Notes: generated from the sequence alone by a model not told the origin. Counted from the stretch's first letter, positions 7,440-15,379 are shown. The stretch is 16,191 nucleotides of DNA from Pseudomonadota bacterium (GCA_018816605.1 JAHIVS010000110.1:1-16191), one strand, 5' to 3'. Program-made: numbers and translations.

Positions 7440-9143
7440 ATGAATCCTGTCATTGAAAGAATAGTTACAACAATTAGAGAATTGTCCCTTTCCCAAAAAA
7501 TCGGATTGGGACTTTTTGTCATGGTTCTGGTTGCCGGATTTACCACCATGTTTATCTGGACCAACAAGACCGAGTTCAAGACTGCCTATGTCGGACTGAC
7601 CAAAGAAGATGCCGCAGCTGTTGTGGATATTCTTAAAACCAATAATACACCCTATCGCCTTTCCGGAGACGGTACCACCATCATGGTGCCTGAATCCATT
7701 GTCTATGATGTCCGGCTTACCATGGCAAAGGAGGGGATACCCAAGGGCGGGGGGGTCGGATATGAAATTTTTGACAAAACCGAATTCGGGACCACTGAAT
7801 TTGTACAGAAAATCAATAAAAAAAGGGCGCTCCAGGGAGAATTGTCCAGAACCATTGCCGCTTTTGACGAGGTCGTAAGTGCCAGAGTCATGATTGTTCT
7901 GCCCAAGGAGTCTGTTTTTGTTGAGGAAACCAAACAACCGTCCGCCTCCATTCTTCTGGAACTCAATTCCGATATTTCCAAGGAAAATGTAACCGCCATC
8001 GCCCATCTGGTGGCAAGTTCCGTAGAAGATTTAACCCCGAAACTTGTGACCATCGTGGATACTGCCGGCAGGATTCTGTTTGAAGGAAAATCTGAAGCAG
8101 AACAGGCCCGCATCGATGCGGAGAACCTTGCCGATGCCCAATACCAGTATAAGGTGAGGTTTGAGGAGAACCTGACCAAAAGAATTCAAACCATGCTGGA
8201 ACGGATTGTGGGCAAAGACAAGGCCATTGTCCGGGTGACATCGGAAATGGATTTCTCAAAAAATGATATGAATGAAGAAATTTATGATCCCTTTGAAAGG
8301 GGAGGGGAATTTATCCGAAGCCGTAAAAACAAGGCTGAAAAGGTGATCCAGGTGACAGAAGACATTGGGATTCCTTCCAGTGTAAATCCCATTGTGGATG
8401 AAAATCCACCCGGAGAAAAAAACAATGAACGGGTTAACAAAAGCGATGACACCTTAAATTTTGAGATCAGCAAGCGGGTTCGGGAAACCCGGAAACCCAT
8501 GGCGGTCTTGAACAGGCTTTCCGTGGCTGCGGTCATTGATGGGAAATATGAATTTAAGACAGATGAAACCGGTACCCAGCAGCGCATCTATGTGCCCAGG
8601 CCCGCTGCGGAAATGAAGCAGTTTGAAGATATCGTTATAAAGGCCATGGGGTATAATGAAGAGCGAAGTGATCAGGTGTCCATGGAGTGTTTTCCCTTTG
8701 CGTCCATTACGGATATGGATACGGCTCCGGCGGCCCTGACCGGGTGGCGCATGGTCCAGAATGAATATGGCCGGCTCATTGCCAACCTGCTGTTGGTTCT
8801 GGCCCTGTTCCTCTTTGTGATTCGTCCGATTATCAAAACCGTCAAGGATATCAAGGTTACCGTGGAACAGGAAGCATTGCCGGGTCCCGAGGAGCTGGCC
8901 CTGCTGGAAGAAGAGGGAAAAGAACCCCAGTTTGTCGATATGGATGGAAATCAGCAGAGGGAATTCCTTGAGATGATGACCGAAGAGCAGAAGGAAGCCT
9001 TCCTGCAGAAGATGACGGCCAGTGAGCGGGCAGCCTATCTGAGCAATATGTCTGTTACTGAAAAAGCCAAATATTATGCAAGAAAAGATCTTTTCAAGAC
9101 CATCAATATTATCAAAGGCTGGGTTAGCGAAACAGAGGAGTAG
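7440..9143 (+). CDS. fliF: FliF, MS-ring protein
   Basis: Inner-membrane MS-ring protein of 567 residues, the base for the rod, rotor and export gate. A first membrane helix lies at about 21-40 and a second at about 446-461 (LIANLLLVLALFLFVI). Between them are the periplasmic ring-building domains, including the YscJ/FliF-like region with VGYEIFDKTEFG and the ALQGELSRTI segment. The cytoplasmic C-terminus (about 520-567) is the expected FliG-binding tail. The ATG at 7440 has GGAG at 7429-7432 with 7 bases of spacing. fliG follows after 5 bases, which fits ring and rotor made together. Confidence 0.97.
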   Translation: MNPVIERIVTTIRELSLSQKIGLGLFVMVLVAGFTTMFIWTNKTEFKTAYVGLTKEDAAAVVDILKTNNTPYRLSGDGTTIMVPESIVYDVRLTMAKEGIPKGGGVGYEIFDKTEFGTTEFVQKINKKRALQGELSRTIAAFDEVVSARVMIVLPKESVFVEETKQPSASILLELNSDISKENVTAIAHLVASSVEDLTPKLVTIVDTAGRILFEGKSEAEQARIDAENLADAQYQYKVRFEENLTKRIQTMLERIVGKDKAIVRVTSEMDFSKNDMNEEIYDPFERGGEFIRSRKNKAEKVIQVTEDIGIPSSVNPIVDENPPGEKNNERVNKSDDTLNFEISKRVRETRKPMAVLNRLSVAAVIDGKYEFKTDETGTQQRIYVPRPAAEMKQFEDIVIKAMGYNEERSDQVSMECFPFASITDMDTAPAALTGWRMVQNEYGRLIANLLLVLALFLFVIRPIIKTVKDIKVTVEQEALPGPEELALLEEEGKEPQFVDMDGNQQREFLEMMTEEQKEAFLQKMTASERAAYLSNMSVTEKAKYYARKDLFKTINIIKGWVSETEE

Positions 9144-9148
9144 AGAAT

Positions 9149-10162
9149 ATGGTTGATATGCTTGATCCTGAAAATATGACAGGGTGCCAGAGGGCGGCCG
9201 TTTTTCTGATGGCCATGGGTGAAGACTATGCCACCAGTGTGTTCGAAAAAATGAACGAACAGGAGATCGGGGAGATTGCTTTTGAGATGTCAAAGGTGGA
9301 TCATATTACCCCGGAAATGCTCAAGGCCGTTTCCGAGGACTTTGTTGTACGATTCGAGGGCGAATCAAAAATAATCGTTGAAAAGGACGCCTTTATCAAG
9401 AACATTGTTTCCAAAACATTGAAGGAGGCAAATGCCAAGGCCATCCTGGACGATCTTGAGAAGAAAAAACAGGACAAACCCTTTATCTGGAGCCGTAATG
9501 TCAATGTGGGGACCCTTGCCGGATATGTGGAAGGGGAGCATCCCCAGACCATTGCCATGATCCTGGCCCATATGCCCTCGGAAATATCTTCGGAGATTAT
9601 GATGAGCCTTCCCAATGAGCAAAAAGGGGATATTGCCCTGAGAATTGCAAAGCTGGGCCAGATTTCCGAAGATGTGGTAAGGGATGTGGACAAGGCCTTG
9701 AAAATGGAACTCAGCGGTGCGGTGGGTCCTGGTGGAAAAGCCGGCGGCCTGGAGGTTCTTGTGGATATTATCAACGGGGTTGATAAGTCAACAGAAGATG
9801 CCATCATGGAATTTGTTGAGGAAGATGATGCCGAAATGGCCAATGATATCCGGAACCTGATGTTTGTGTTTGAAGATCTTACGGGTATTGATGATACGGC
9901 CATGCGGGAAATCCTCAAGAAGGTGGAAGGCCAGCAGTTGACCTATGCCCTCAAGACAGCCACCGAAGAGATGAAGGAAAAGATATTCTCCAACCTGTCC
10001 CAGAGAGCTGGCGAAATGCTTAAAGACGACCTTGAAGCAATGGGGCCGGTCCGCCTGGCGGAGGTTGAGGATGCACAGCAGGCAGTGGTCAGGGCCGCCA
10101 AGGAACTTGAGGCTGATGGTACCATAACCCTTGGTAAAGGAAAGGATGATGTCCTTGTCTGA
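9149..10162 (+). CDS. fliG: FliG, rotor switch protein
   Basis: Rotor protein of 337 residues that joins FliF to the C ring and receives torque from the stator. The middle-domain EHPQT motif is at 130-134 in EGEHPQTIAMILAHM. The C-terminal torque helix keeps all charged positions known from E. coli FliG with the same spacing: K269, R286, D293, D294 and R302. A glycine-rich hinge (GPGGKAGG, about 193-200) sits between the middle and C-terminal domains. The ATG at 9149 has AGAGGAG at 9134-9140, 8 bases away. The 3' end overlaps the start of fliH by 17 bases, implying translational coupling. Confidence 0.97.
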   Translation: MVDMLDPENMTGCQRAAVFLMAMGEDYATSVFEKMNEQEIGEIAFEMSKVDHITPEMLKAVSEDFVVRFEGESKIIVEKDAFIKNIVSKTLKEANAKAILDDLEKKKQDKPFIWSRNVNVGTLAGYVEGEHPQTIAMILAHMPSEISSEIMMSLPNEQKGDIALRIAKLGQISEDVVRDVDKALKMELSGAVGPGGKAGGLEVLVDIINGVDKSTEDAIMEFVEEDDAEMANDIRNLMFVFEDLTGIDDTAMREILKKVEGQQLTYALKTATEEMKEKIFSNLSQRAGEMLKDDLEAMGPVRLAEVEDAQQAVVRAAKELEADGTITLGKGKDDVLV

Positions 10163-11150
10163 TAATGAACAAGATGCGTTCAAACCCATTGATTTAAAGA
10201 CGCTCGATGCCTTTGATGATGAGCTTTCCCATAAATCCGATGATACCAGACCCGATCTTGCGCGGTTCAAGATGTTGTTTGATCCTACCGAGCTTGGAGA
10301 ACAGGGCCCCATCAGTTTTGAGACCCTGTTCTCCTTTGACAAGGAAGCCAAGACAGAACCCTTTGAACCCTTGATCAAGGAAACACGCAAGGACCGGAAT
10401 AAACGCTTTGGGAAAGCAAGTATTCCGGAACCCATCGAGACGGATGCGGCAGCGGCAGCGGTTGATCCTGAAATTTCCATTGAAGAGCAGGCCTTTGAAC
10501 AGGGCTATGCAAAGGGATTTGAACAGGGCCGGGCTGAGGGGCTGGAAAAAGGGATCGCCCGGGGATATGCCCAGGGATTTAAGGAAGGGGAACCCAAAGG
10601 GTTTGAAAAAGGAGAGTCCGAGGGGTTTGCCAAGGGAGAAACCCTGGGATTTGATAAGGGGTATCAGGAGGGACGGGAAAAAGCCGAGGCGCAGATTCGG
10701 GAAGACGTATCCCAAATCCTTGAACCGTTAAAGGAAGCCCTGATGGTCTCGGACCGGCTGCTGGACGATTTGATTGAGAAATACGAAGCCCAGATTGTGT
10801 CTCTGGTCTTTAAAATTTCAGAAAAGGCGGTCATGGCCACCCTGGAAAAAGATGTTGAAATTGTAAAGCATACCATCCTGGATGCAGTGAAAAGCCTTGT
10901 TGCTCCGGAAGAAATTACCTTGAATGTCGCATCGGAAGATTACGACTATATCGAGATGGTTAAGGATGAATTTTTTGAGGCAGTCGGGTCGTTGAAACAT
11001 GTGGCGGTCAAGTCCGATCCCCTGATAAAAAGAGGGGGATGCAAGATAGAAACCGCAACTGCCTCGATTTCGACGGATCCCGAAGCAAAGCTTTCGGTCA
11101 TCTACGACGCTATTAAAAAAGCGGTGGTCAAAACAGCAGGCCCGATATGA
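10146..11150 (+). CDS. fliH: FliH, export ATPase regulator
   Basis: FliH, about 334 residues, is the peripheral stalk that holds and inhibits the FliI export ATPase. A very regular glycine repeat is seen: 15 glycines at exact 4-residue spacing (14 consecutive G-x-x-x-G steps) encoded from 10503 to 10673, a known FliH hallmark for helix-helix packing. The C-terminal half (about 205-330) matches the FliH/V-ATPase E-subunit type domain. The N-terminal 110 residues are acidic and variable. ATG at 10146 or 10149 is preferred, with AAAGG at 10136-10140; a TTG at 10131 is a weaker choice. It overlaps fliG by 17 bases and fliI by ATGA. Confidence 0.92.
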   Translation: MMSLSDNEQDAFKPIDLKTLDAFDDELSHKSDDTRPDLARFKMLFDPTELGEQGPISFETLFSFDKEAKTEPFEPLIKETRKDRNKRFGKASIPEPIETDAAAAAVDPEISIEEQAFEQGYAKGFEQGRAEGLEKGIARGYAQGFKEGEPKGFEKGESEGFAKGETLGFDKGYQEGREKAEAQIREDVSQILEPLKEALMVSDRLLDDLIEKYEAQIVSLVFKISEKAVMATLEKDVEIVKHTILDAVKSLVAPEEITLNVASEDYDYIEMVKDEFFEAVGSLKHVAVKSDPLIKRGGCKIETATASISTDPEAKLSVIYDAIKKAVVKTAGPI

Positions 11151-12481
11151 CAAAGGAGCGCTCAATAAAAATCGATTTCCAGAAATATTTTGCGGCAGTG
11201 GATGGGGCTCAAACCGTCCAGCCGGAAGGCCGTATTACCCAGGTTGTGGGGCTTATCGCAGAAGGGGACAGCCTGGGGCTGGGGATAGGCGGCCTTTGCC
11301 GCATCATCAACAACCAGGGCCTTGAAATCAAGGCGGAGGTGGTGGGGTTTAAGCAGGAAAAAGCATTGTTCATGCCCTATGGAGATATCCGGGGGATCAG
11401 TCTTGGCAGCCGGATTATTCCGCTGGCCGCCTCTCCAATGGTGGGGGTGTCTGATCAGCTTCTAGGGAGGGTCATCGACGGAATGGGAGATCCCATTGAC
11501 GGCAAAGGCAGTATTGAAGCCAAGGCCCAGTATTATCTGTATGGAAAACCCGTCGGTCCCATGGCCCGCAAACCCATACGAGAACCCCTGGACGTGGGGG
11601 TGGCCGCCATCAACAGCATGATTCCCCTGGGAAAGGGGCAGCGGGTGGCCATCATGGCAGGATCAGGCGTGGGAAAGAGCGTGCTCATGGGCATGATGAC
11701 CAAGCACACCAGTGCAGACGTGGTGGTCATCGGGCTTGTGGGAGAACGGGGGCGGGAGGTAAAGGATTTTATCAACGATACCCTTGGGGAAGAAGGCTTA
11801 AAACGGGCGGTTGTTGTGGCAGCCACCTCGGATATGCCGCCCCTGACACGAATCCGGGGGGCGTATCTGGCCACCACCATTGCAGAATATTTCAGGGACC
11901 AGGGAAAAGATGTCCTGCTCATGGTGGATTCCATTACCCGTTTTGCCATGTCCTCAAGGGATGTGGGCCTGGCTGCCGGTGAACCGCCGACCACAAGGGG
12001 GTATACCCCTTCCTTTTTTGTCCAGATTCCCGTACTGCTGGAGCGTGCCGGCAACCTGGAAAGCGGGGGCTCCATCACTGGGATTTATACGGTCCTTGTG
12101 GAGGGGGATGATATGAATGATCCTGTGGGGGATACGGTCCGTTCCATCGTGGACGGCCACATTGTCCTGGCCCGGGATCTGGCCAACCGGGGACATTATC
12201 CGGCCATTGACGTCATGGCCAGTGTGTCAAGGGTGATGCGGGATGTGAGTGAGCCTGCACATCTTGCCTTAAGGGAGCAAGCCGTGAATGTGATGGCATC
12301 CTATAAAAATGCAGAAGATATGATCACCATCGGCGCCTATGTGGACGGGTCTGACCCCCAGGTGGACCGGGCCAAAAAACTCATACCCAGAATCAATCAG
12401 TTTCTGCGCCAGAACATGAATGTGAGAATTGATCATTCCGCCAGTGTGCTGGGATTGAAAAAAGCATTGGAAATAAAATAA
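11147..12481 (+). CDS. fliI: FliI, flagellar export ATPase
   Basis: Cytoplasmic ATPase of the flagellar type III export system, 444 residues, the usual length. Visible motifs are the P-loop AGSGVGKS (171-178), the catalytic glutamate region GERGREV (199-205), Walker B LLMVD (257-261) followed by SITRFA, and a GSITGIYTVLVEGDDMNDP segment (308-326) typical of FliI/SctN ATPases. The start codon overlaps the fliH stop (ATGA), fitting production of a FliH-FliI complex. fliJ follows after 12 bases. The DDMNDP loop and the fli context distinguish it from F1-beta, V-type subunits and Rho. Confidence 0.97.
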   Translation: MTKERSIKIDFQKYFAAVDGAQTVQPEGRITQVVGLIAEGDSLGLGIGGLCRIINNQGLEIKAEVVGFKQEKALFMPYGDIRGISLGSRIIPLAASPMVGVSDQLLGRVIDGMGDPIDGKGSIEAKAQYYLYGKPVGPMARKPIREPLDVGVAAINSMIPLGKGQRVAIMAGSGVGKSVLMGMMTKHTSADVVVIGLVGERGREVKDFINDTLGEEGLKRAVVVAATSDMPPLTRIRGAYLATTIAEYFRDQGKDVLLMVDSITRFAMSSRDVGLAAGEPPTTRGYTPSFFVQIPVLLERAGNLESGGSITGIYTVLVEGDDMNDPVGDTVRSIVDGHIVLARDLANRGHYPAIDVMASVSRVMRDVSEPAHLALREQAVNVMASYKNAEDMITIGAYVDGSDPQVDRAKKLIPRINQFLRQNMNVRIDHSASVLGLKKALEIK

Positions 12482-12493
12482 TACTAGGTTGCC

Positions 12494-12952
12494 ATGAAGC
12501 GCTTTGAGTTTAAATTGAAAGCTTTGCTGAACTTTAGAAAGCACCTTGAACGGATGGCCCAGCAGGATATGGCCAAGACGGTGATGGAAATTGCGGCCTG
12601 TGAACAGCAGATTGATTCACTGGAAACAATCCATGGCCACTCAGCCCAGCGACTGGAACTTATTGTGGAAAAAGGGGTGGGTGCAAAGGAATTCAAGCAG
12701 CACCAGGCTTACATCGAAGCTGTGATACGCATGGTTGGCGAGGAAAAAGAACAGAAATTTCAACTGGGCAAGGTCCTTGAAAAGAAGCGTCTTGTGCTCA
12801 AAAAAAGAAGCATTGACAAAAAGGCCATGGAACGGTTACGAGAAAAGCAGGCAAAAGCGTATAACCAGGAATTGCTTGGGGCAGAACAAAAAGAGCTGGA
12901 TGAGATTTCATCTTTAAAAAAAGCAAGGGAAATTTCCAATGACATCCATTAA
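12494..12952 (+). CDS. fliJ: FliJ, export chaperone/ATPase stalk
   Basis: FliJ, 152 residues, is a coiled-coil protein that inserts into the FliI ring and helps chaperone export substrates. The sequence is nearly all charged helix. It begins with the family pattern FEFKLKALLNFRKHLE and ends with the helix KKAMERLREKQAKAYNQE...LDEISSLKKAR, as in other FliJ proteins. Length is normal. The ribosome site is weak (TAGG upstream of the ATG), so coupling to fliI translation is likely. Its last 14 bases overlap the following MotE-family gene. Confidence 0.92.
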   Translation: MKRFEFKLKALLNFRKHLERMAQQDMAKTVMEIAACEQQIDSLETIHGHSAQRLELIVEKGVGAKEFKQHQAYIEAVIRMVGEEKEQKFQLGKVLEKKRLVLKKRSIDKKAMERLREKQAKAYNQELLGAEQKELDEISSLKKAREISNDIH

Positions 12953-13574
12953 AAAAATTATTTTCTTTCTTCTCCTTTGTCTTTTGTTTTCAGGCCTTAC
13001 CCACATGGGGTGGGGGCAGGGCCTGATTTTTAAGGTGTTTGTTGAAAATGCCTGGGCAGCAGATGAAAAAGAAAAGACCGGCGCAGATCCGGCAAAGGCA
13101 GGGGACGCCACTGAGACACCCTGTCCGCCGTGCCCGGAGTGCCCCGACCCTGCCAAGGTGGTGTTGAGGGGGCTTGAAGATAAGAAAAATATGATCGAGA
13201 AAAGCCAGAAAGAACTTGCCCAGGAAAAAAAAGAACTGGAAAGATATGAAGAACAGATTGATGAAAAACTGGCCGCCCTGGAAATTTTAAAAAAACAGAT
13301 AAATGATGACATGGCACAGCTTAACGAAAAGAAGACCGAAAAAGAGTTGGAAAAAGAGGCGGCATATGAAGCCAAACTGGGAAGACTTGTAAAAATGTAC
13401 GCGGGTATGAAACCCAAAGAAGCGGCCTTGATTGTTGATAAAATCACCCTGGACGTGGCCCAGGAGATTTTTTTGAGAATGCGGGAAGCATCCGCCTCCC
13501 AGATTCTGGCCTATGTTGATTCGGAAAAAGCGGCTAAGATCAGCGAGCGGCTGGCGTTTAAACGAAATAAATAA
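12939..13574 (+). CDS. MotE-family periplasmic protein
   Basis: MotE-like protein of 211 residues. A hydrophobic N-terminus (about 7-20) is a signal peptide or membrane anchor; a possible cleavage site is AWA-AD near residue 40. Next comes a short Cys/Pro motif, CPPCPECP (C62, C65, C68), then a coiled coil (about 76-142) and a C-terminal MgtE-N-like helical domain (about 145-205, containing YAGMKPKEAALIVDK). This layout matches proteins annotated as MotE in flagellar loci. In Sinorhizobium, MotE is a periplasmic chaperone for a motor protein; the role here is not established. The ATG at 12939 has AAGGGA at 12925-12930 and overlaps fliJ by 14 bases. It is the last gene of the flgB operon as seen here. 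Confidence 0.85.
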   Translation: MTSIKKIIFFLLLCLLFSGLTHMGWGQGLIFKVFVENAWAADEKEKTGADPAKAGDATETPCPPCPECPDPAKVVLRGLEDKKNMIEKSQKELAQEKKELERYEEQIDEKLAALEILKKQINDDMAQLNEKKTEKELEKEAAYEAKLGRLVKMYAGMKPKEAALIVDKITLDVAQEIFLRMREASASQILAYVDSEKAAKISERLAFKRNK

Positions 13575-13577
13575 AAT

Positions 13578-13598
13578 TTTGGAATGGTCCGTTCCAAA
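13578..13598 (+). other. Inverted repeat just after the MotE gene
   Basis: TTTGGAA (13578-13584) and TTCCAAA (13592-13598) form a perfect 7-bp stem with a 7-base loop, starting 4 bases after the MotE-family stop codon. Only a few T bases follow. It may help end the operon transcript or protect its 3' end. Confidence 0.4.
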
Positions 13599-13610
13599 TT
13601 TCCGGGCATG

Positions 13611-13634
13611 GGCGATCATTATCTATGGATCGCC
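13611..13634 (+). terminator. Candidate terminator of the flgB operon
   Basis: GGCGATC (13611-13617) and GATCGCC (13628-13634) form a perfect GC-rich 7-bp stem with a 10-base loop, about 36 bases after the MotE-family stop. The following bases are T/A-rich (TTAATTCAGAATTTTT) but not a clean T-run, so this is a plausible rather than strong intrinsic terminator. Confidence 0.45.
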
Positions 13635-13653
13635 TTAATTCAGAATTTTTCAA

Positions 13654-13710
13654 GCTCCGGCAGATTAAGCAAAAGGCAGCTTTGTCTCTTTAACTGGAAT
13701 CTGCCGGTGC
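13654..13710. repeat. Long inverted repeat in the spacer
   Basis: GCTCCGGCAGATT (13654-13666) and AATCTGCCGGTGC (13698-13710) are inverted copies, 12 of 13 bases paired with a perfect 10-bp core, separated by 31 bases. It lies in the 257-base spacer (13575-13831) between the convergent MotE-family gene and the LuxR-type gene. No coding sequence, tRNA or mobile element was recognised in that spacer. The repeat could be a bidirectional transcript end, an RNA stabiliser or a copy of a dispersed repeat. Confidence 0.55.
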
Positions 13711-13831
13711 CATAATTCTCAGGGCATATGACCTTGTGCCATATCTGAATATTCTGTCCTTTTCTCCTGTTTTTAATACCGGACTTAAAGCCCGGGACTA
13801 TTGTGAAAGAGGTCTCTCATTTTAGAACCCG

Positions 13832-14725
13832 TCAGATCAGGTGGCTGCGGACGGCCAGCACGGCGGCCTGGGTTCGGTCGCTGACATTTAATTTGTTGAA
13901 AATATTGATCATATGGCTTTTAACGGTATGAGAACTGATAAACAGCTCATTTGAAATTTCATTGTTGGTAAGCCCCTGGGCGATCAGTCCCAACACCTCA
14001 ATTTCTCTGTTCGTAAGGCCGAAACCATTTCTTGCATGGGTCTGGGGGGGATTTTCCCGGTTTTTATCCATCGCTTTTGTTCTGAGGGTTTCTTCCAACA
14101 TCCGGATATGCTCATGTTGCTCCCGGATCCGGGTTTTCAAATTGGCAGTATTGATGCGCAAGGATACAGAACTGACAAGCTTACCGCCATTGTCAAGAAC
14201 GGGATAAACAGCTGTCTCGCTTATCGGCCGGGCCAGGCTGGGACATTTGTCTGCCATGGTCTTGCCTCTGGCAACCGCTGCCGCAAATGCCATACAGGTG
14301 AGAAACCCGCATTCCCGGCAGTTTGTTTTTGGAAGAAGCCTTAAGATATCGATGACCGGTACCTGCTTTATCTTTTCAAAATTCGGCCTGATTCGATTTT
14401 TTTGGGCGTCGATATTGTTCAAAAAATCGATCAGGTCGGCAATAAAGCCCTTTGCGGCTGCTTTATTTTCAAAAAAATGGGCGGCGACCAGGTCCGGATA
14501 CAGAAAACAGCGGTACCCGTTAAACAGGAATCTTACATGCTCGGGTTGGTCATAGCAAAGCGCATCATCTCTGAGTGCATTGATATAGGGGAAAAGAAAG
14601 CTCACATTCTGGTCCAGCCTGAAGGAGGCTGACCAGACCTTTGACGTTCGGCTTTCAACATCCGGCAAGGGATGGATAGCGTTTGAAATGATACATTTGA
14701 AGTCAGAATAACCTGTTATCAACAT
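13832..14725 (-). CDS. LuxR-type regulator with Fe-S domain
   Basis: Putative transcription regulator of 297 residues joining three parts. Residues 1-125 are an unrecognised domain. Residues 126-165 hold four cysteines spaced C-x2-C-x4-C-x16-C (C136, C139, C144, C161), matching the Fe-S domain found in the corrinoid Fe-S protein of CO dehydrogenase/acetyl-CoA synthase and in RnfB, which binds a 4Fe-4S cluster. After a coiled linker (about 190-225) comes a C-terminal LuxR/GerE helix-turn-helix (235-295: LTNREIEVLGLIAQGLTNNEIS). The ATG at 14725 is preferred because AAAGG lies 6 bases before it; an upstream ATG at 14749 would place an AGGAGG within its first codons. A TATAAC box (14773-14768) could be its -10. 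A redox or gas-sensing role is inferred. It is divergent from the thioesterase gene. Confidence 0.85.
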   Translation of the reverse strand: MLITGYSDFKCIISNAIHPLPDVESRTSKVWSASFRLDQNVSFLFPYINALRDDALCYDQPEHVRFLFNGYRCFLYPDLVAAHFFENKAAAKGFIADLIDFLNNIDAQKNRIRPNFEKIKQVPVIDILRLLPKTNCRECGFLTCMAFAAAVARGKTMADKCPSLARPISETAVYPVLDNGGKLVSSVSLRINTANLKTRIREQHEHIRMLEETLRTKAMDKNRENPPQTHARNGFGLTNREIEVLGLIAQGLTNNEISNELFISSHTVKSHMINIFNKLNVSDRTQAAVLAVRSHLI

Positions 14726-14827
14726 GGGCGACCTTTGTCCTCCTCGCATACCGCTTTATTTTCATTTGTTATAAAAAACACAAAAAAAAATAGAAAATCC
14801 CCCAAATGGGTGATGAAAATATAGTTT

Positions 14828-14842
14828 ATGCCTGATAGGCAT
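14828..14842. promoter_or_regulatory. Palindromic candidate operator
   Basis: ATGCCT-GAT-AGGCAT is a perfect 6-bp inverted repeat with a 3-base centre in the divergent region between the LuxR-type gene and the thioesterase gene, 39 bases before the latter's ATG. The size suits a dimeric helix-turn-helix protein such as the neighbouring LuxR-type regulator. A second small dyad (CCCA-AA-TGGG) lies about 20 bases upstream. Confidence 0.45.
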
Positions 14843-14881
14843 GGGCAGTACAAGAAATTTTTTTAAAAGGAGAGTTACAAA

Positions 14882-15379
14882 ATGAGGGTTGATATTGTTA
14901 ACAAGGAGCCAGAGACAGATGTTGTCATCCGGTTTCAGGACTGTGATCCTTTCGGCCATCTGAACAATGCCAGATATATCGATTATTTTATCAACGCACG
15001 TGAAGACCATCTGGCTGACCAGTATGACCTGGATATTTACGAAAGACAGAAACGGTACCAAACAAACTGGGTTATTGCTAAAACGAAAATTGCCTATCTC
15101 GCTCCGGTTTTTTTCAGGGAAAAAGTTTTGATCAGAACACGCCTTCTCCGCTATACAGACAGGTCACTGCTGATGGAAGGGGTGATGACCGATATGACCC
15201 GTAAGGATTTAAAATCAGCTACCTGGATCGAATTCCGCCATTTCGATCTGGTAAGAAAAACCCAGATCCGGCATTCAGGTCCATTAATGGATCTGTTTGA
15301 AAAAATGGCAGTCCGCAGATTCAATACATCCGATTTTGATGCAAGAGTCAAAGCGCTTCTCTGTTCAGACGACAAATAA
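14882..15379 (+). CDS. Hotdog-fold acyl-CoA thioesterase
   Basis: 4-hydroxybenzoyl-CoA thioesterase/YbgC/FadM-like hotdog protein of 165 residues. It would hydrolyse an acyl-CoA thioester; the substrate cannot be told from sequence. The active-site motif is clear near the N-terminus, D20-C-D22-P-F-G-H-L-N-N29 followed by Y32, matching the family's D-x-D-x-x-G-H-x-N-N pattern. The beta-strand pattern that follows (IAKTKIAYLAPVFFREKVLIRTRL) is typical. AAGGAG at 14867-14872 lies 9 bases before the ATG. No flagellar function is known for the family. Its position opposite a LuxR-type Fe-S regulator suggests a small metabolic unit placed within the flagellar cluster, possibly controlled through the palindrome at 14828. 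Confidence 0.88.
   Translation: MRVDIVNKEPETDVVIRFQDCDPFGHLNNARYIDYFINAREDHLADQYDLDIYERQKRYQTNWVIAKTKIAYLAPVFFREKVLIRTRLLRYTDRSLLMEGVMTDMTRKDLKSATWIEFRHFDLVRKTQIRHSGPLMDLFEKMAVRRFNTSDFDARVKALLCSDDK

Noticed and set aside
8454..9293. Long minus-strand open frame (279 codons) opposite fliF and the start of fliG
   Set aside because: It lies wholly opposite well-supported fliF and fliG coding sequence, has no recognisable domain and no convincing ribosome site. It is a shadow frame.
9301..9918. Minus-strand open frame (205 codons) opposite fliG
   Set aside because: Ser/Ile-rich composition without domain features, antisense to conserved FliG codons.
9788..10480. Minus-strand open frame (230 codons) opposite fliG and fliH
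   Set aside because: Antisense to fliG and fliH, low-complexity serine-rich N-terminus and no recognisable motif.
13707..13743. Two TGGCAC sequences on the minus strand resembling sigma-54 -24 elements
   Set aside because: Neither has a GC element 10 bases further on.
14726..14749. Eight-residue N-terminal extension of the LuxR-type regulator
   Set aside because: The AGGAGG and AAAGG ribosome-site sequences lie inside those codons, which favours starting at 14725.
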